64,000 nt of DNA, taken from the NCBI RefSeq assembly GCF_012524165.2, contig NZ_JABACJ020000023.1, forward strand, positions 1 to 64,000, given 5' to 3'. Position numbers and translations under genes: made by a program. This stretch comes from Faecalicatena faecalis. GTDB lineage: Bacteria > Bacillota > Clostridia > Lachnospirales > Lachnospiraceae. Below are positions 54,274 to 62,256 of the stretch, one piece after another (position 1 is the stretch's first letter; every line of letters starts with the position of its first letter). Below the pieces are notes generated by a model. It made no database searches. It saw only the letters and a list, made by a program, of their open reading frames with translations, and was not told where the DNA came from.

Positions 54274-55071
54274 TTAACCGGTAATCAGGTTCTGCACCTG
54301 TACGAGTTTTTCTGTCCCTTCTTCTTTTCTCTTATCTTCTCCACCACAATAGATGGGAACACACATTTCAAGTATTCTACTGTAAATACGCTGATGGGCA
54401 GTATCCAAATCTGTGGATTTCATTTCATTCAGTCCCAGATTCGTTGTTATGATCAGCGGAAGCATTTTACAATAGCGGCTGTCTATCACATTATAGACCT
54501 GCTCCAAAGCAAACTCAGAATTTCGTTCTATTCCTAAATCATCAATAATCAGCAGCGGATAATCCACAAGATTTTGTATAATCTGGTTCTTATCTGCCTG
54601 ATAGCTGGTCATTTCATTTAAAATCCTGGAAAAATTCGTCATCATGACACGTTCTCCCTGTTCCAAAAGTGCATTTGCAATACAGCCTGCAAAGAAACTT
54701 TTCCCAGTTCCAACTGGTCCCATCAAAAGCAATCCTACATTTTTTCTCTTCATATCTGTCCAGTTTTCTACATACTGCCTGGCAATTAGTGTCTTCTGGT
54801 TGCTTCCATTGTCATTTTCAAATTTCCATTCCCAGAATCTTCTTTCCCGAAGTCCGACGGATTTTCTCTGATAAAGCAGCCGCTGTGCTTCTTCCCGCTG
54901 CATCTTCTCATCCAGTTCCTGTCTGGCTTTCACCTCGCATTCGCACAAACAGGACACTACATGCTCAAATCCCATCAGACTGACTTTCATCTGTTTTCTT
55001 TTTCCACAGATGCCACAATGAAGACATCCCTCTTTGTCCAGATAATCTGCTGTTACTTTATTTTCCATCAC
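54274..55071 (-). CDS. DnaC/IstB-like ATP-binding protein
   Basis: 265 residues, AAA+ helicase-loader type. A zinc-binding N-terminus (CLHCGICGKRKQMK with CLCECE) precedes Walker A GPVGTGKS (about 121-128), Walker B LLIIDDLGIERN, and a sensor region SRYCKMLPLIITTNLGLNEM. With the RepA-like protein encoded upstream it probably loads the replicative helicase at the ICE origin. GTG 55071 or ATG 55068 may be used; the second overlaps the repA stop as TGATG. Confidence 0.88.
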   Translation of the reverse strand: MMENKVTADYLDKEGCLHCGICGKRKQMKVSLMGFEHVVSCLCECEVKARQELDEKMQREEAQRLLYQRKSVGLRERRFWEWKFENDNGSNQKTLIARQYVENWTDMKRKNVGLLLMGPVGTGKSFFAGCIANALLEQGERVMMTNFSRILNEMTSYQADKNQIIQNLVDYPLLIIDDLGIERNSEFALEQVYNVIDSRYCKMLPLIITTNLGLNEMKSTDLDTAHQRIYSRILEMCVPIYCGGEDKRKEEGTEKLVQVQNLITG

Positions 55072-55886
55072 AGGCTTTCTCCTTCCTGAAATTCATATTT
55101 ATCCATTCCTGCCCTGGCTCCATCCCGTTCTGCCCAAAGACAGATTGTTGCAAAATGGTTCTGATATTCTTTTCCACTGGATTTCATATAAACAGAAAGA
55201 TGATCAATTCGTTTCTGGTAATCCCATGGAAAAAGCATCATCAACTCCCGCAGTTCAGCTTCCGACAGAACAACATTTTTAAATCTCCCATACAGACTGA
55301 ATTTTTCTTCCAAAGCGGAAGTATTGCCCTTACTCTTATCAGTATGATTCTTTTCAGTCTTATTTATCTTAGTATTACTTCCATCCAGATTCTTGCAGTC
55401 CGGACTTCTATTTTTTTGCGTTCCGGACTTCCAGTTTCTTGCAATCCGGATTTCCAATTCTTTGCAGTCTGGATTTCCAGTTTCTGGCGTTCCAGAAGCA
55501 ACGTATCTTACTGGCTTTCCTCTGATCCGTTTCACAAAATTTTTCACATATATGACAGAAGGACGATTATTCCCCTGCCGATACCGTTCGATCAATCCAA
55601 TCCCATGCACACTGTCAAGCTCATAAAGAAGCTTTGTCACTGTCGTATGCGACATTCGCAACAGCTCCTGCAATTCTGCGATCGTGTAAATAATATAGAC
55701 ATAACCATCACCGTCAATCCAACCATTTTTCTTGGATAGGCTGATTCGATCAAGCAGAATTCCGTAAAGGAGCTTTGCGTCTGTGGACAGGCTTGCAAAC
55801 TCTTTTTCTGTGAACAGAGCTTTTGGTATCCGAAAAAAAGAAAACTGGTCAGATTCTTCTGCTCTGAAATATTCAAAATCTGCCAT
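55068..55886 (-). CDS. repA: replication initiator, RepA_N type, with internal iterons
   Basis: 272 residues. Residues 10-120 are a RepA_N winged-helix domain (DQFSFFRIPKALFTEKEFAS, LYGILLDRISLSKKNGWIDG, YIIYTIAELQELLRMSHTTV). The middle (135-170) is a poor-complexity stretch encoded by five 22-bp DNA repeats. The C-terminal 75 residues (VLSEAELRELMMLFPWDYQK, RIDHLSVYMKSSGKEYQNHF) form a DnaA/DnaB-contact-like domain of the family. RepA_N plasmids carry their origin inside the rep gene, so this gene may contain the ICE oriV. Coupled to the DnaC-like gene. Confidence 0.88.
   Translation of the reverse strand: MADFEYFRAEESDQFSFFRIPKALFTEKEFASLSTDAKLLYGILLDRISLSKKNGWIDGDGYVYIIYTIAELQELLRMSHTTVTKLLYELDSVHGIGLIERYRQGNNRPSVIYVKNFVKRIRGKPVRYVASGTPETGNPDCKELEIRIARNWKSGTQKNRSPDCKNLDGSNTKINKTEKNHTDKSKGNTSALEEKFSLYGRFKNVVLSEAELRELMMLFPWDYQKRIDHLSVYMKSSGKEYQNHFATICLWAERDGARAGMDKYEFQEGESL
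55391..55500 (-). repeat. five 22-bp direct repeats inside repA (candidate oriV iterons)
   Basis: Copies start at about 55391, 55413, 55435, 55457 and 55479 with a strict 22-base period. Plus-strand consensus TTTCTTGCAATCCGGATTCC, with copies differing at a few positions and the last one partly decayed. The period is two helix turns and not a multiple of three, so the repeat acts at DNA level and not as a protein repeat. In RepA_N plasmids such arrays inside rep are the initiator-binding part of the origin. Confidence 0.75.
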
Positions 55887-55895
55887 AATATTTTC

Positions 55896-56774
55896 CTACT
55901 CTTCTACATCGAAATCACAATTTGCCGCACTACCTGTACCATGACATAATTCATCAAGCACATAATTGAATGCATTCATCGCCTCTTCCAAATAGATTTT
56001 CCTAGCCTCTTTATCACACGCATACATATAGGCAATAAATCCTTCATCATTTCCTATTGCGTGTACCAGAGTCTCCAAAACTTTCATAAATTTCTTTTTT
56101 GAACACTTTTTATTCTGCCTGTTCACATATTTCTGAATATCCAGTACTCTATCAGCATTTTCCTCATTCTCTTCAAGAATTCCAAACGCCAGATCCATGC
56201 CAAATTCATAGCCATCACAGGAAATCTGATCAACATCAAGCTGTCCCAGCTCATCTCGATAATTTCTTTCTTCCATTGAAGTCAGTGGTGTCCCATATTC
56301 ATCCAGATATCCCATATCTGCAATTGTTTCCAGAATATCTCTGGATGCTTTCACCATTTTGTCCATAATGATTTCTCTTTCTTCCATCGGCATATTTGCC
56401 ATAATGCTGTCTAATGTCATCATTGATTCTTCCTCCATCTCATTTTCATAAATATCGTTGATATAAAAGTGGTTTGCTTTTCCATTGTTCGGAATGATAC
56501 GCACCAGATTTCCAACCTCCACCAGTTCCTGTACTGCCTGATCTACCCCATATCTGGTTGTATTCAGGTCTTTCTTCATTTCACTTTTTGGATAAATTAC
56601 ATACAAATCCCCCTTACCATCTACCCAACCATTCTGCACCGCAAATTTCAAACGATCCAGAAATAAGCTGTATAAAATCTTTGCTGTATTTGACAGATTT
56701 TTGTATTTTTCCATCTGGAACAGCACCTTCGGCACCTGCAGACAATCTACCGGCATATACTCCATCTTACTCAT
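55896..56774 (-). CDS. second RepA_N-type protein
   Basis: 292 residues. Residues 8-115 repeat the RepA_N fold (QVPKVLFQMEKYKNLSNTAK, LYSLFLDRLKFAVQNGWVDG, YVIYPKSEMKKDLNTTRYGV). After residue 120 it differs from repA: acidic helices (NEMEEESMMTLDSIMANMPM) and a C-terminal helical domain (KKFMKVLETLVHAIGNDEGF). It may be a regulator or a second initiator made from a duplicated repA. No iterons were seen in this gene. It ends nine bases before repA and overlaps the upstream gene by eight. Confidence 0.8.
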   Translation of the reverse strand: MSKMEYMPVDCLQVPKVLFQMEKYKNLSNTAKILYSLFLDRLKFAVQNGWVDGKGDLYVIYPKSEMKKDLNTTRYGVDQAVQELVEVGNLVRIIPNNGKANHFYINDIYENEMEEESMMTLDSIMANMPMEEREIIMDKMVKASRDILETIADMGYLDEYGTPLTSMEERNYRDELGQLDVDQISCDGYEFGMDLAFGILEENEENADRVLDIQKYVNRQNKKCSKKKFMKVLETLVHAIGNDEGFIAYMYACDKEARKIYLEEAMNAFNYVLDELCHGTGSAANCDFDVEE

Positions 56775-57159
56775 TGATTGTTTCCTCCTTCTGTTTGTAC
56801 AGCACTTCGGCTGAATTAATATTGATTTCCAACATCCCTACAAATACCTGATAGTACAGAAGGCATATCTGTTCATCCTCTCTTGCCAGATACAATCCTT
56901 CCAGTTCATCGGACGGATGTTTCATTCCATATACTGCCTGACAAATATCATGGATTTTCTCACATTCCACACTTCTAAGATGCTGCTCCAAGGTGTGGTT
57001 AAATCTCTGCCAGTCCTCCAGTTTCTGATTTACTGACATCATGCACTGGAACAGTTCCGCTGCTTCACATGCTGCTGACAGCACTACATTTTTGTTATTG
57101 ATACTTCCATCGGCATTTTTCATATGCCCTACCATATACGCCTGATCTACTGAAACCAT
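56767..57159 (-). CDS. hypothetical ICE protein
   Basis: 130 residues, all helical, Cys- and Glu-rich (VVLSAACEAAELFQCMMSVN; LEQHLRSVECEKIHDICQAV; EDEQICLLYYQVFVGMLEIN). The spacing of acidic residues around CEAAELFQ loosely recalls MazG-type nucleotide pyrophosphohydrolases, but the EExxE-12-28-ExxD pattern is not complete. Not assigned. GGAGG before ATG 57159; between ssb and the second RepA gene. Confidence 0.6.
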   Translation of the reverse strand: MVSVDQAYMVGHMKNADGSINNKNVVLSAACEAAELFQCMMSVNQKLEDWQRFNHTLEQHLRSVECEKIHDICQAVYGMKHPSDELEGLYLAREDEQICLLYYQVFVGMLEININSAEVLYKQKEETINE

Positions 57160-57172
57160 CTTTTATCCTCCT

Positions 57173-57571
57173 CTATCTAAACGGCATTTCTTCTTCCATG
57201 CCCTCTGGGATCTCTAAGAACCCTTCCGCATCTTCTGGAAACGGTGGTCTGTCAACCATTTTTGCACCTGCGAATTCAATCCGGTTTGCATACACTTCGG
57301 TGGTATAAATCTTTTTCCCGGTATCCTTATCTTCATAATTACCTGTGACAATCTCGCCTTCCACCATGACCTTCGTGCCCTGCATCAGATAATCTCTGGC
57401 AAATTCTGCTTTCTTTGCAAAAGCCTTTACCGGAATGAAACTGACTTCATCGGAATAATTTCTTCTGACTGCCAGAACAAACTTGGCAATCTTATGAAGT
57501 CCTTTTTCATTCTCCACTTCGTTGTATCCGGGATTTCTTACCAATCGCCCGGAAATAACTGTTGTATTCAT
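57173..57571 (-). CDS. ssb: single-stranded DNA-binding protein
   Basis: 132 residues with an OB fold over 1-105: NTTVISGRLVRNPGYNEV, KIAKFVLAVRRNYSDEVSFI, AFAKKAEFARDYLMQGTKVM, VEGEIVTGNYEDKDTGKKIY and VYANRIEFAG. The acidic tail ends MEEEMPFR, the usual partner-binding tip of SSB. It would coat transferred single strands. AGGAGG stands ten bases before ATG 57571. Confidence 0.93.
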   Translation of the reverse strand: MNTTVISGRLVRNPGYNEVENEKGLHKIAKFVLAVRRNYSDEVSFIPVKAFAKKAEFARDYLMQGTKVMVEGEIVTGNYEDKDTGKKIYTTEVYANRIEFAGAKMVDRPPFPEDAEGFLEIPEGMEEEMPFR

Positions 57572-57584
57572 TGGCTTAACCCTC

Positions 57585-57983
57585 CTATGCTTTCATTGAT
57601 TTGTAACAGATGCCGATACATGGTCCACATTTTCCATAGGCACATCCGTAACATTCATCTTTTTCCAACTCTTCTTGCTTCATTTCATCGGCAAACATTC
57701 CTAACAGTGTTGTATAAATCTTTTTCATTGCAAGGAACTTTTCTTCTGCTTTTTCCATCTTCTCTTTATAAAATGGGATCAGTTCACGAAGAACTGGATG
57801 GAAACGTTCATTTTCATCATCCCAGGCACAGGTTTTCATCATACAACGTGGCTGTTTCTCATAATTGCCCAGATAATACGGGCAGAACGTACAGCCTCTT
57901 TCTTTAACAATTTCCACCGGAATTACTGGCATCTGACTTTTGATTTCCTTAGTTACATGCTTACTTTCAATTCGCTCTCTCAT
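57585..57983 (-). CDS. cysteine-rich protein
   Basis: 132 residues from ATG 57983 (MRERIESKHVTKEIK); the longer frame to 58103 runs through the terminator and is rejected. Two Cys clusters suggest metal binding: CTFCPYYLGNYEKQPRCMMKTC near 40-61 and CYGCAYGKCGPCIGICY near the end, separated by a helix (FYKEKMEKAEEKFLAMKKIY). The clusters could hold zinc or an iron-sulfur centre. Seen here between ssb and the small genes after parB; family not recognised. Confidence 0.7.
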   Translation of the reverse strand: MRERIESKHVTKEIKSQMPVIPVEIVKERGCTFCPYYLGNYEKQPRCMMKTCAWDDENERFHPVLRELIPFYKEKMEKAEEKFLAMKKIYTTLLGMFADEMKQEELEKDECYGCAYGKCGPCIGICYKSMKA

Positions 57984-58048
57984 ATTAAAAATCCTCCAAG
58001 AATATATATTTGCAAAAGGGACTTCCCCTGAATTGCCTGGTTTTAAGC

Positions 58049-58098
58049 ACAAAAAAAGAGGCAGACTTACGATTTTTGTTTTCGCAAGCCTGCCTCTT
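58049..58098 (-). terminator. strong terminator between small genes and Cys-rich gene
   Basis: Minus strand stem AGAGGCAGGCTTGCGA paired with TCGTAAGTCTGCCTCT (one G-T mismatch and one wobble), then TTTTTTTG. It separates the parA-parB-small-gene transcript from the replication and transfer genes, which must have their own promoter between 57984 and 58050 or rely on read-through. Confidence 0.88.
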
Positions 58099-58112
58099 AT
58101 CAATCTAATATT

Positions 58113-58424
58113 CTATTTTCCAATGACATACCGTATAAACACGTATATCGCTCTAATCACATACACTGGAATCATGATGCTTCCAATCAATGCTCCAATG
58201 ATGACACTTAATGCAGCCATCCCAAGTGTTGCTGTGGTATCCATTCCTCTCGGAATCAGAATCAACCGCATTTTATGTATTCCAAATGGAAGTCCAGCAA
58301 TAAATACCCACCAGAACCAATCCGTCTGTCCACTGACCTTCATAATTGTTTTTGTCATCCAAAACCAGAATACCATAAATGCCAGTGGCAGAATCGATTT
58401 TTTAATTACATCTTCAATCGTCAT
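58113..58424 (-). CDS. small membrane protein (DUF6050-like)
   Basis: 103 residues from ATG 58424, which follows GAGGGAGAAAAAAG. Three hydrophobic helices (ILPLAFMVFWFWMTKTIM, WFWWVFIAGLPFGIHKMRLI, LGMAALSVIIGALIGSIMIP, then VYVIRAIYVFIRYVI). The first bases overlap the preceding 55-codon gene (ATGACGATTGA), so translation is coupled. Seems to belong to the DUF6050 family of small ICE membrane proteins; this is from memory. Role unknown. Confidence 0.7.
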   Translation of the reverse strand: MTIEDVIKKSILPLAFMVFWFWMTKTIMKVSGQTDWFWWVFIAGLPFGIHKMRLILIPRGMDTTATLGMAALSVIIGALIGSIMIPVYVIRAIYVFIRYVIGK

Positions 58425-58581
58425 CTTTTTTCTCCCTCTGTCTGATTCCTTCCGCCACCTCCCGATTAAGGTTTGCCAATATTTCTCTAACCACAGGAGA
58501 ATCCAATCGAAAGGTTTCCAGATCTTTCTCCGTAAGCTCCCTTCCGTTCGCATCATATCTTCGTACAATTTTCAAAGCCAT
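58414..58581 (-). CDS. small acidic/basic protein after parB
   Basis: 55 residues (MALKIVRRYDANGRELTEKD, LETFRLDSPVVREILANLNR, EVAEGIRQREKKDDD). A tight ribosome site GGAAGG precedes ATG 58581, and the stop overlaps the next start. The first residues could form a strand pair, the rest a helix. Not recognised; retained because of its clean start, coupling and coding look. Confidence 0.7.
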   Translation of the reverse strand: MALKIVRRYDANGRELTEKDLETFRLDSPVVREILANLNREVAEGIRQREKKDDD

Positions 58582-58585
58582 ACTT

Positions 58586-58720
58586 TCACTTCCTTCCTGC
58601 TGATAATCCTAATGTTTTCAACAAATGTTTAAACTTCTCTCTTTTTATCCGTTTAACACGTATCTTTTCTATCTTTTTCAGATAGACTTGTATTCTCCTT
58701 GCCATATCTTCATTGCTCAT
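58586..58720 (-). CDS. small basic protein coupled to parB
   Basis: 44 residues, strongly basic helix (MSNEDMARRIQVYLKKIEKI, RVKRIKREKFKHLLKTLGLS, AGRK). ATG 58720 overlaps the parB stop as ATGA. Its charge suggests DNA or RNA contact. Family not recognised. Confidence 0.65.
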   Translation of the reverse strand: MSNEDMARRIQVYLKKIEKIRVKRIKREKFKHLLKTLGLSAGRK

Positions 58721-59622
58721 TCTTTACCCTCTCTTTCTGCCCACGATGCCAGAAGCATAAATATAATTTCTTCCATCTGAGTCTTTGTATATGTATCTGG
58801 AAAATATTGTTTCAATTTCTTCGCCGGAATCTGCACCTGAACTTTTTCAGTACTTTCATTCATGCAAATCTGGTCAATTTCTGAATACGTCAACATCCGC
58901 TCTTTTGAAATCTGCTTCAATTCCTTTGCCTGCTTCATGGAAGGTACCATATTGTGATTACTCATATACTGAAATAATATCTGCTGCTCTTCAGTTCTCA
59001 AATAAGAAAGTTCAACAGCTGTGTTAAAGGGAAGCTTCTTCTCGTCTGCCAATTCTAATAGCTCTGCTACTAACTCTGTCAGATGAATATATCGAAGAAT
59101 CTGTCTGGAACTATCTCCTGTATTCTGACTGACTTCTTCTGCCGCCAACTTCTTGCCAACTTGGCAAGAAGTTAAATCAGATCGTTTTCCCTGACGCTTT
59201 AACGCCTCATATTTCATTTTATAAGCAAATGCCTTTTCGCTGATCAGCAGCTCTTCTCGTTGAATGTTGGAATCTACCATAATCACCGTCGCTTCATCAT
59301 CTGTAAGATCTTTGATGATAACCGGCATTTTCTCTAGTCCAGCAAGTTCACATGCTCGTTTTCGCCGATGACCAGCTACCAGCTCATAACCACCAGACTC
59401 TCTCAACCGCACAATACCAGGAACCAACACGCCATATTGTGTAATGCTTTCTGATAATTCTTCCATTTTCTTATCATCTTTTACTTGAAACGGGTGATTT
59501 GGAAATGGATGAAGGCTTCCTATTTTTATCTCGCAAATTCCATTGTTTGTTTCTTCGTTTGTTCCAAACAACGCATCAAGTGGCTGTAAGGAAATGGGAG
59601 TTGCTCTTTTTTTAGATGGCAT
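58717..59622 (-). CDS. parB: ParB/Spo0J family partition protein
   Basis: 301 residues. ParB N-terminal CTPase-like domain at 25-125: IKIGSLHPFPNHPFQV, ESITQYGVLVPGIVRL, ELVAGHRRKRACELAGLEKM (the GHRR box) and VDSNIQREELLISEKAFAYK. Helix-turn-helix region with ISEKAFAYK and GDSSRQILRYIHLTELVAEL follows, and a C-terminal domain ends it. It should bind a centromere on the ICE and activate ParA. Overlaps parA by 11 bases. A nearby perfect dyad at 60432 may be its site or an attenuator. Confidence 0.93.
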   Translation of the reverse strand: MPSKKRATPISLQPLDALFGTNEETNNGICEIKIGSLHPFPNHPFQVKDDKKMEELSESITQYGVLVPGIVRLRESGGYELVAGHRRKRACELAGLEKMPVIIKDLTDDEATVIMVDSNIQREELLISEKAFAYKMKYEALKRQGKRSDLTSCQVGKKLAAEEVSQNTGDSSRQILRYIHLTELVAELLELADEKKLPFNTAVELSYLRTEEQQILFQYMSNHNMVPSMKQAKELKQISKERMLTYSEIDQICMNESTEKVQVQIPAKKLKQYFPDTYTKTQMEEIIFMLLASWAEREGKE

Positions 59623-60397
59623 CTTCTAGCACCTCCTCCGTCACTCTCCGATAAGCCTCTGTAGCTTTGCCTTTCGGATCATAAGAGAAAATACTCTGTC
59701 CTTCTCTGACTGCTTCCTTCATTCTTACAGAAAATGGAATATAATTATCAAAGATATGAATTTGACTTCCATATACATTTCTGAGAAGTTCCATATTATT
59801 TCTGGCATCATTTGTATGCGCATCGACCATCGTGAACAGAATCCCACCGACTTGCAACTTCGGATTAATCTGCTTACGAACCTTACCGATCGTTTTTAAC
59901 AACTGCTGCAAGCCTTTGATTGGCAGGTAGGACGCTTCAACTGGAATGAGGACTTCATCTGATGCAGCCAGCGCATTGATCGTAATCATTCCCAATGATG
60001 GCATACAGTCAATAATGACTGCATCATATTGATCCTTGATACCATATAAAATCTGTTTCAATACATATTCCCTGCTCATTGCATTTACCAACTGTACTTC
60101 CGTACCTGCCAGTCCAATGTTAGAACAGATAATATCTATTCCCTCTGCCTGATGTCTGATATAACAGTCTGAAGGAATATCTTCATCTTTCATTACTGCA
60201 TCCATAAGAGCTGTAAGTGTTTCATTACTGTCATCACAATCACGATATCCAAATCCTGCGGATACATCAGACTGTGGATCGGCATCTACAATCAACACTT
60301 TCATATTCTTTTGTGCTAATCCTACTGCTAAATTAGCTGTACATGCGGATTTTCCCGTTCCCCCTTTTTGGTTTACAATAGAAATAATTCTAGCCAT
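59612..60397 (-). CDS. parA: ParA family partition ATPase
   Basis: 261 residues. Deviant Walker A KGGTGKS at 10-16 (NQKGGTGKSACTANLAVGLA), Walker B-type IIDCMPSLGMITINALAASD near 130, and VEASYLPIKGLQQLLKTIGK. No N-terminal DNA-binding domain, so it belongs to the short type Ib/Soj-like forms. It positions the extrachromosomal ICE copy before cell division and keeps it stable. First gene of the minus-strand ICE block; GAAAGGTGA stands nine bases before ATG 60397. Confidence 0.95.
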   Translation of the reverse strand: MARIISIVNQKGGTGKSACTANLAVGLAQKNMKVLIVDADPQSDVSAGFGYRDCDDSNETLTALMDAVMKDEDIPSDCYIRHQAEGIDIICSNIGLAGTEVQLVNAMSREYVLKQILYGIKDQYDAVIIDCMPSLGMITINALAASDEVLIPVEASYLPIKGLQQLLKTIGKVRKQINPKLQVGGILFTMVDAHTNDARNNMELLRNVYGSQIHIFDNYIPFSVRMKEAVREGQSIFSYDPKGKATEAYRRVTEEVLEDAI

Positions 60398-60431
60398 TTT
60401 TCATCACCTTTCATCGTCGTCAATCAAAAAG

Positions 60432-60484
60432 AGGACTGAATTAGACAACCGGAATCTATATTCCATGCGAGCTAATTCAGTCCT
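60432..60484 (-). promoter_or_regulatory. 13-bp perfect dyad with nested stem upstream of parA
   Basis: AGGACTGAATTAG (60432-60444) and its exact complement CTAATTCAGTCCT (60472-60484) enclose a smaller stem GGAAT/ATTCC. On the minus strand the dyad is followed by TCTTTTTG, so in RNA it looks like a terminator or attenuator 35 bases before parA. As DNA it could be an operator or ParB centromere. A third near-copy, AGGACTAAATTAG, lies at 60615-60627. Confidence 0.65.
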
Positions 60485-60580
60485 ATAATTACAATAATTC
60501 TGTTGTTTTTACTCTTGTCTTACACAAATCCATTTCCAGTCTGGATCTGTAATAATTCATATTCTGGAATGACAGCGCTG

Positions 60581-60617
60581 CCTTATTTTTCCCTTTTTCA
60601 GGGAGTTAAAAATAAGG
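60581..60617 (-). terminator. A/T-rich hairpin at the ICE right end
   Basis: Perfect arms CCTTATTTTT/AAAAATAAGG with an inner CCCT/AGGG stem. It lies about 40-75 bases past the end of the truncated integrase and would stop transcripts entering the ICE from the neighbouring element. The rest of 60485-60655 shows no gene. Confidence 0.6.
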
Positions 60618-60655
60618 ACTAAATTAGTGCAACCCCTTGTATTTACTGGAGTTTT

Positions 60656-61741
60656 CTAACTTGTCCTTATTATAACTCGACCATGGCAGCTAAAATGCGG
60701 GAGCAATACTTCTGCATTTTCATCTTTCAACAACTGCTCGTCGTTACAGTCACGAATAATACGGCGAATTGCTTTGTTGAGGGTTGCCTGGTGTTGCGGC
60801 TGTCCGAAACGATTGATAAAGATAAAATCGGTGTATCCGTCAACAGTCGCTTCACAATGAAGGTCAAGCAATTCCTGTCTTTCTTTTTCCATTAAAAATG
60901 CTTCTTTGACGAAACCGAGCATAGGCACTTTTCTTCTTCCTGCCGGGGTTTTGGTCGTATTAACATTGAAGTAACAGCCACGCTTACTGCCCTCGGTACG
61001 GTGGTCATAGTAAACCAGCGTGTGGTTCACATCAATGATACCTTCTTCCAAATCAATATCGCACCATCTTAACCCTGTAACCTCTCCAACACGAAGTCCC
61101 GTACCAATCATAACCGCAAACACCGGATACCAATACTTTGATGTCGGAGAGTTTTTCAGATAGTCAAGAAACAACTCTTGCTCCGGCTTTGTTAAGGCTC
61201 TACGCTTCTCGGTCTGAAAACAATGGGACTGTTTCAACTCTTTAAGCACATTGTTTGACGGGTTATTCCTGATGTAGTCATCATCGACCGCCATATCCAA
61301 AATCTGATGGAGAACCGTATGAATATTATCAATGGTTGCCGGCTTCAGATGGCGTTCGTCTGCAAGGTAATTATAGAACCTCTTTATATCTGTTTTTCTC
61401 AGAGAAGATACAGTCTTTGAGCCTATCTGATGACGGACAAAGGTCTCATACATATACTTGTAGTTTTCAAAGGTGTTGTTTTTCAGTCCTCGCTTCAAAT
61501 CCTTCCAAAGCTCATATATGTCATTGACCGTTGTGTAACGAGCTTCTGCCTTAATGCCATCGCTCTTGTCTTTTGCGATTTGTTCCTCTTTGTATCGCAG
61601 TTCATCAAGTGTCTTGGCATACACATAACGCCTTTTGTGGTTGGCGTCCGTCCAACTGAAATGGTATGTACCATCGGCTCTCTGTGATTCGCCTGTACGA
61701 AGCACTACTCTTGATTTGTCTTTTCTTTTTGTTCTTGGCAT
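60656..61741 (-). pseudogene. int: tyrosine integrase, C-terminally truncated
   Basis: 361 residues of a Tn916-related integrase. Arm-binding N-terminus (VVLRTGESQRADGTYHFSW, RRYVYAKTLDELRYKEEQIA), SAM-like core-binding domain (100-190) and the start of the catalytic domain with Arg I in IGTGLRVGEVTGLRW and the Lys region NTTKTPAGRRKVPML are intact. It stops at LPHFSCHGRVIIRTS: the usual CHSLRHTF box II, the HxxH/W box and the Tyr nucleophile are gone. The break is at about 60683, exactly where the ICE sequence begins. It cannot recombine DNA. Start ATG 61741 follows AGGGAGG. Confidence 0.9.
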
Positions 61742-61754
61742 AATTTTTCCTCCC

Positions 61755-61994
61755 TTAAATGCGAAATTGCTTATCAAGATAATCAATAAATTTGTCTCGG
61801 ATTACACAGACCTGAACACCGTTAGTGACAGCAAAGGGACAATCACCCTTCATTATGATTTGCCTGATTTTTGTCCTACCTATACCGGTGTACTCGGCTG
61901 CTTCCTCAACAGTTAGTACATTCTTCTCCCAAAAGGGAGCTTTTTCTTTACGCTTTTCGAGTAAGGCTCTGTAAGCTAAAACACCGTTGTCCAT
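61755..61994 (-). CDS. excisionase-like helix-turn-helix protein (copy 4)
   Basis: 79 residues. Tn916 Xis-type winged-helix core: LTVEEAAEYTGIGRTKIRQI, then CPFAVTNGVQVCVIRDKFID and YLDKQFRI. It is the last of four tandem paralogues and lies 13 bases before int, the classical xis position. AGGAAGGAGGG precedes ATG 61994. It is the most divergent copy in the C-terminal wing (QVCVIRDKF in place of R-M/L-IKR-K-x-F). Confidence 0.88.
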   Translation of the reverse strand: MDNGVLAYRALLEKRKEKAPFWEKNVLTVEEAAEYTGIGRTKIRQIIMKGDCPFAVTNGVQVCVIRDKFIDYLDKQFRI

Positions 61995-62006
61995 AAGCCC
62001 TCCTTC

Positions 62007-62243
62007 CTATATTGAGTACATTTTCTCAATGTACTCATCAAAAACTCGTCTCTTAATCATTCGTCTGTTTCCTACCCACAGCACGAACGGACATTTTTCT
62101 TGGCTTGTCATCTCATAAAGTTTGTCTCTGCCTATGCCTGTGTAAGCGGTCGCTTCATCAATCGTAAGGTAAGGCTTAACCCAAACCGGCACGGTTTCCA
62201 CCCGATTGCCTGGATTATTCAATTCAGTCTGCTTATTTCCCAT
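62007..62243 (-). CDS. excisionase-like helix-turn-helix protein (copy 3)
   Basis: 78 residues from ATG 62243 (MGNKQTELNNPG), chosen for the GGAGGTGGTG site. Core LTIDEATAYTGIGRDKLYEM, then CPFVLWVGNRRMIKRRVFDE and YIEKMYSI. Same fold and spacing as its neighbours. Thirteen bases after copy 2 and 12 before copy 4. Confidence 0.88.
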   Translation of the reverse strand: MGNKQTELNNPGNRVETVPVWVKPYLTIDEATAYTGIGRDKLYEMTSQEKCPFVLWVGNRRMIKRRVFDEYIEKMYSI

Positions 62244-62256
62244 AACACCACCTCCG

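Noticed and set aside
57984..58103. N-terminal extension of the Cys-rich gene to 58103
   Set aside because: The extension runs through a strong terminator hairpin and translates it; ATG 57983 is the credible start.
58425..58568. N-terminal extension of the small membrane protein to 58568
   Set aside because: A separate 55-codon gene with its own ribosome site occupies this DNA in another frame and couples to ATG 58424.
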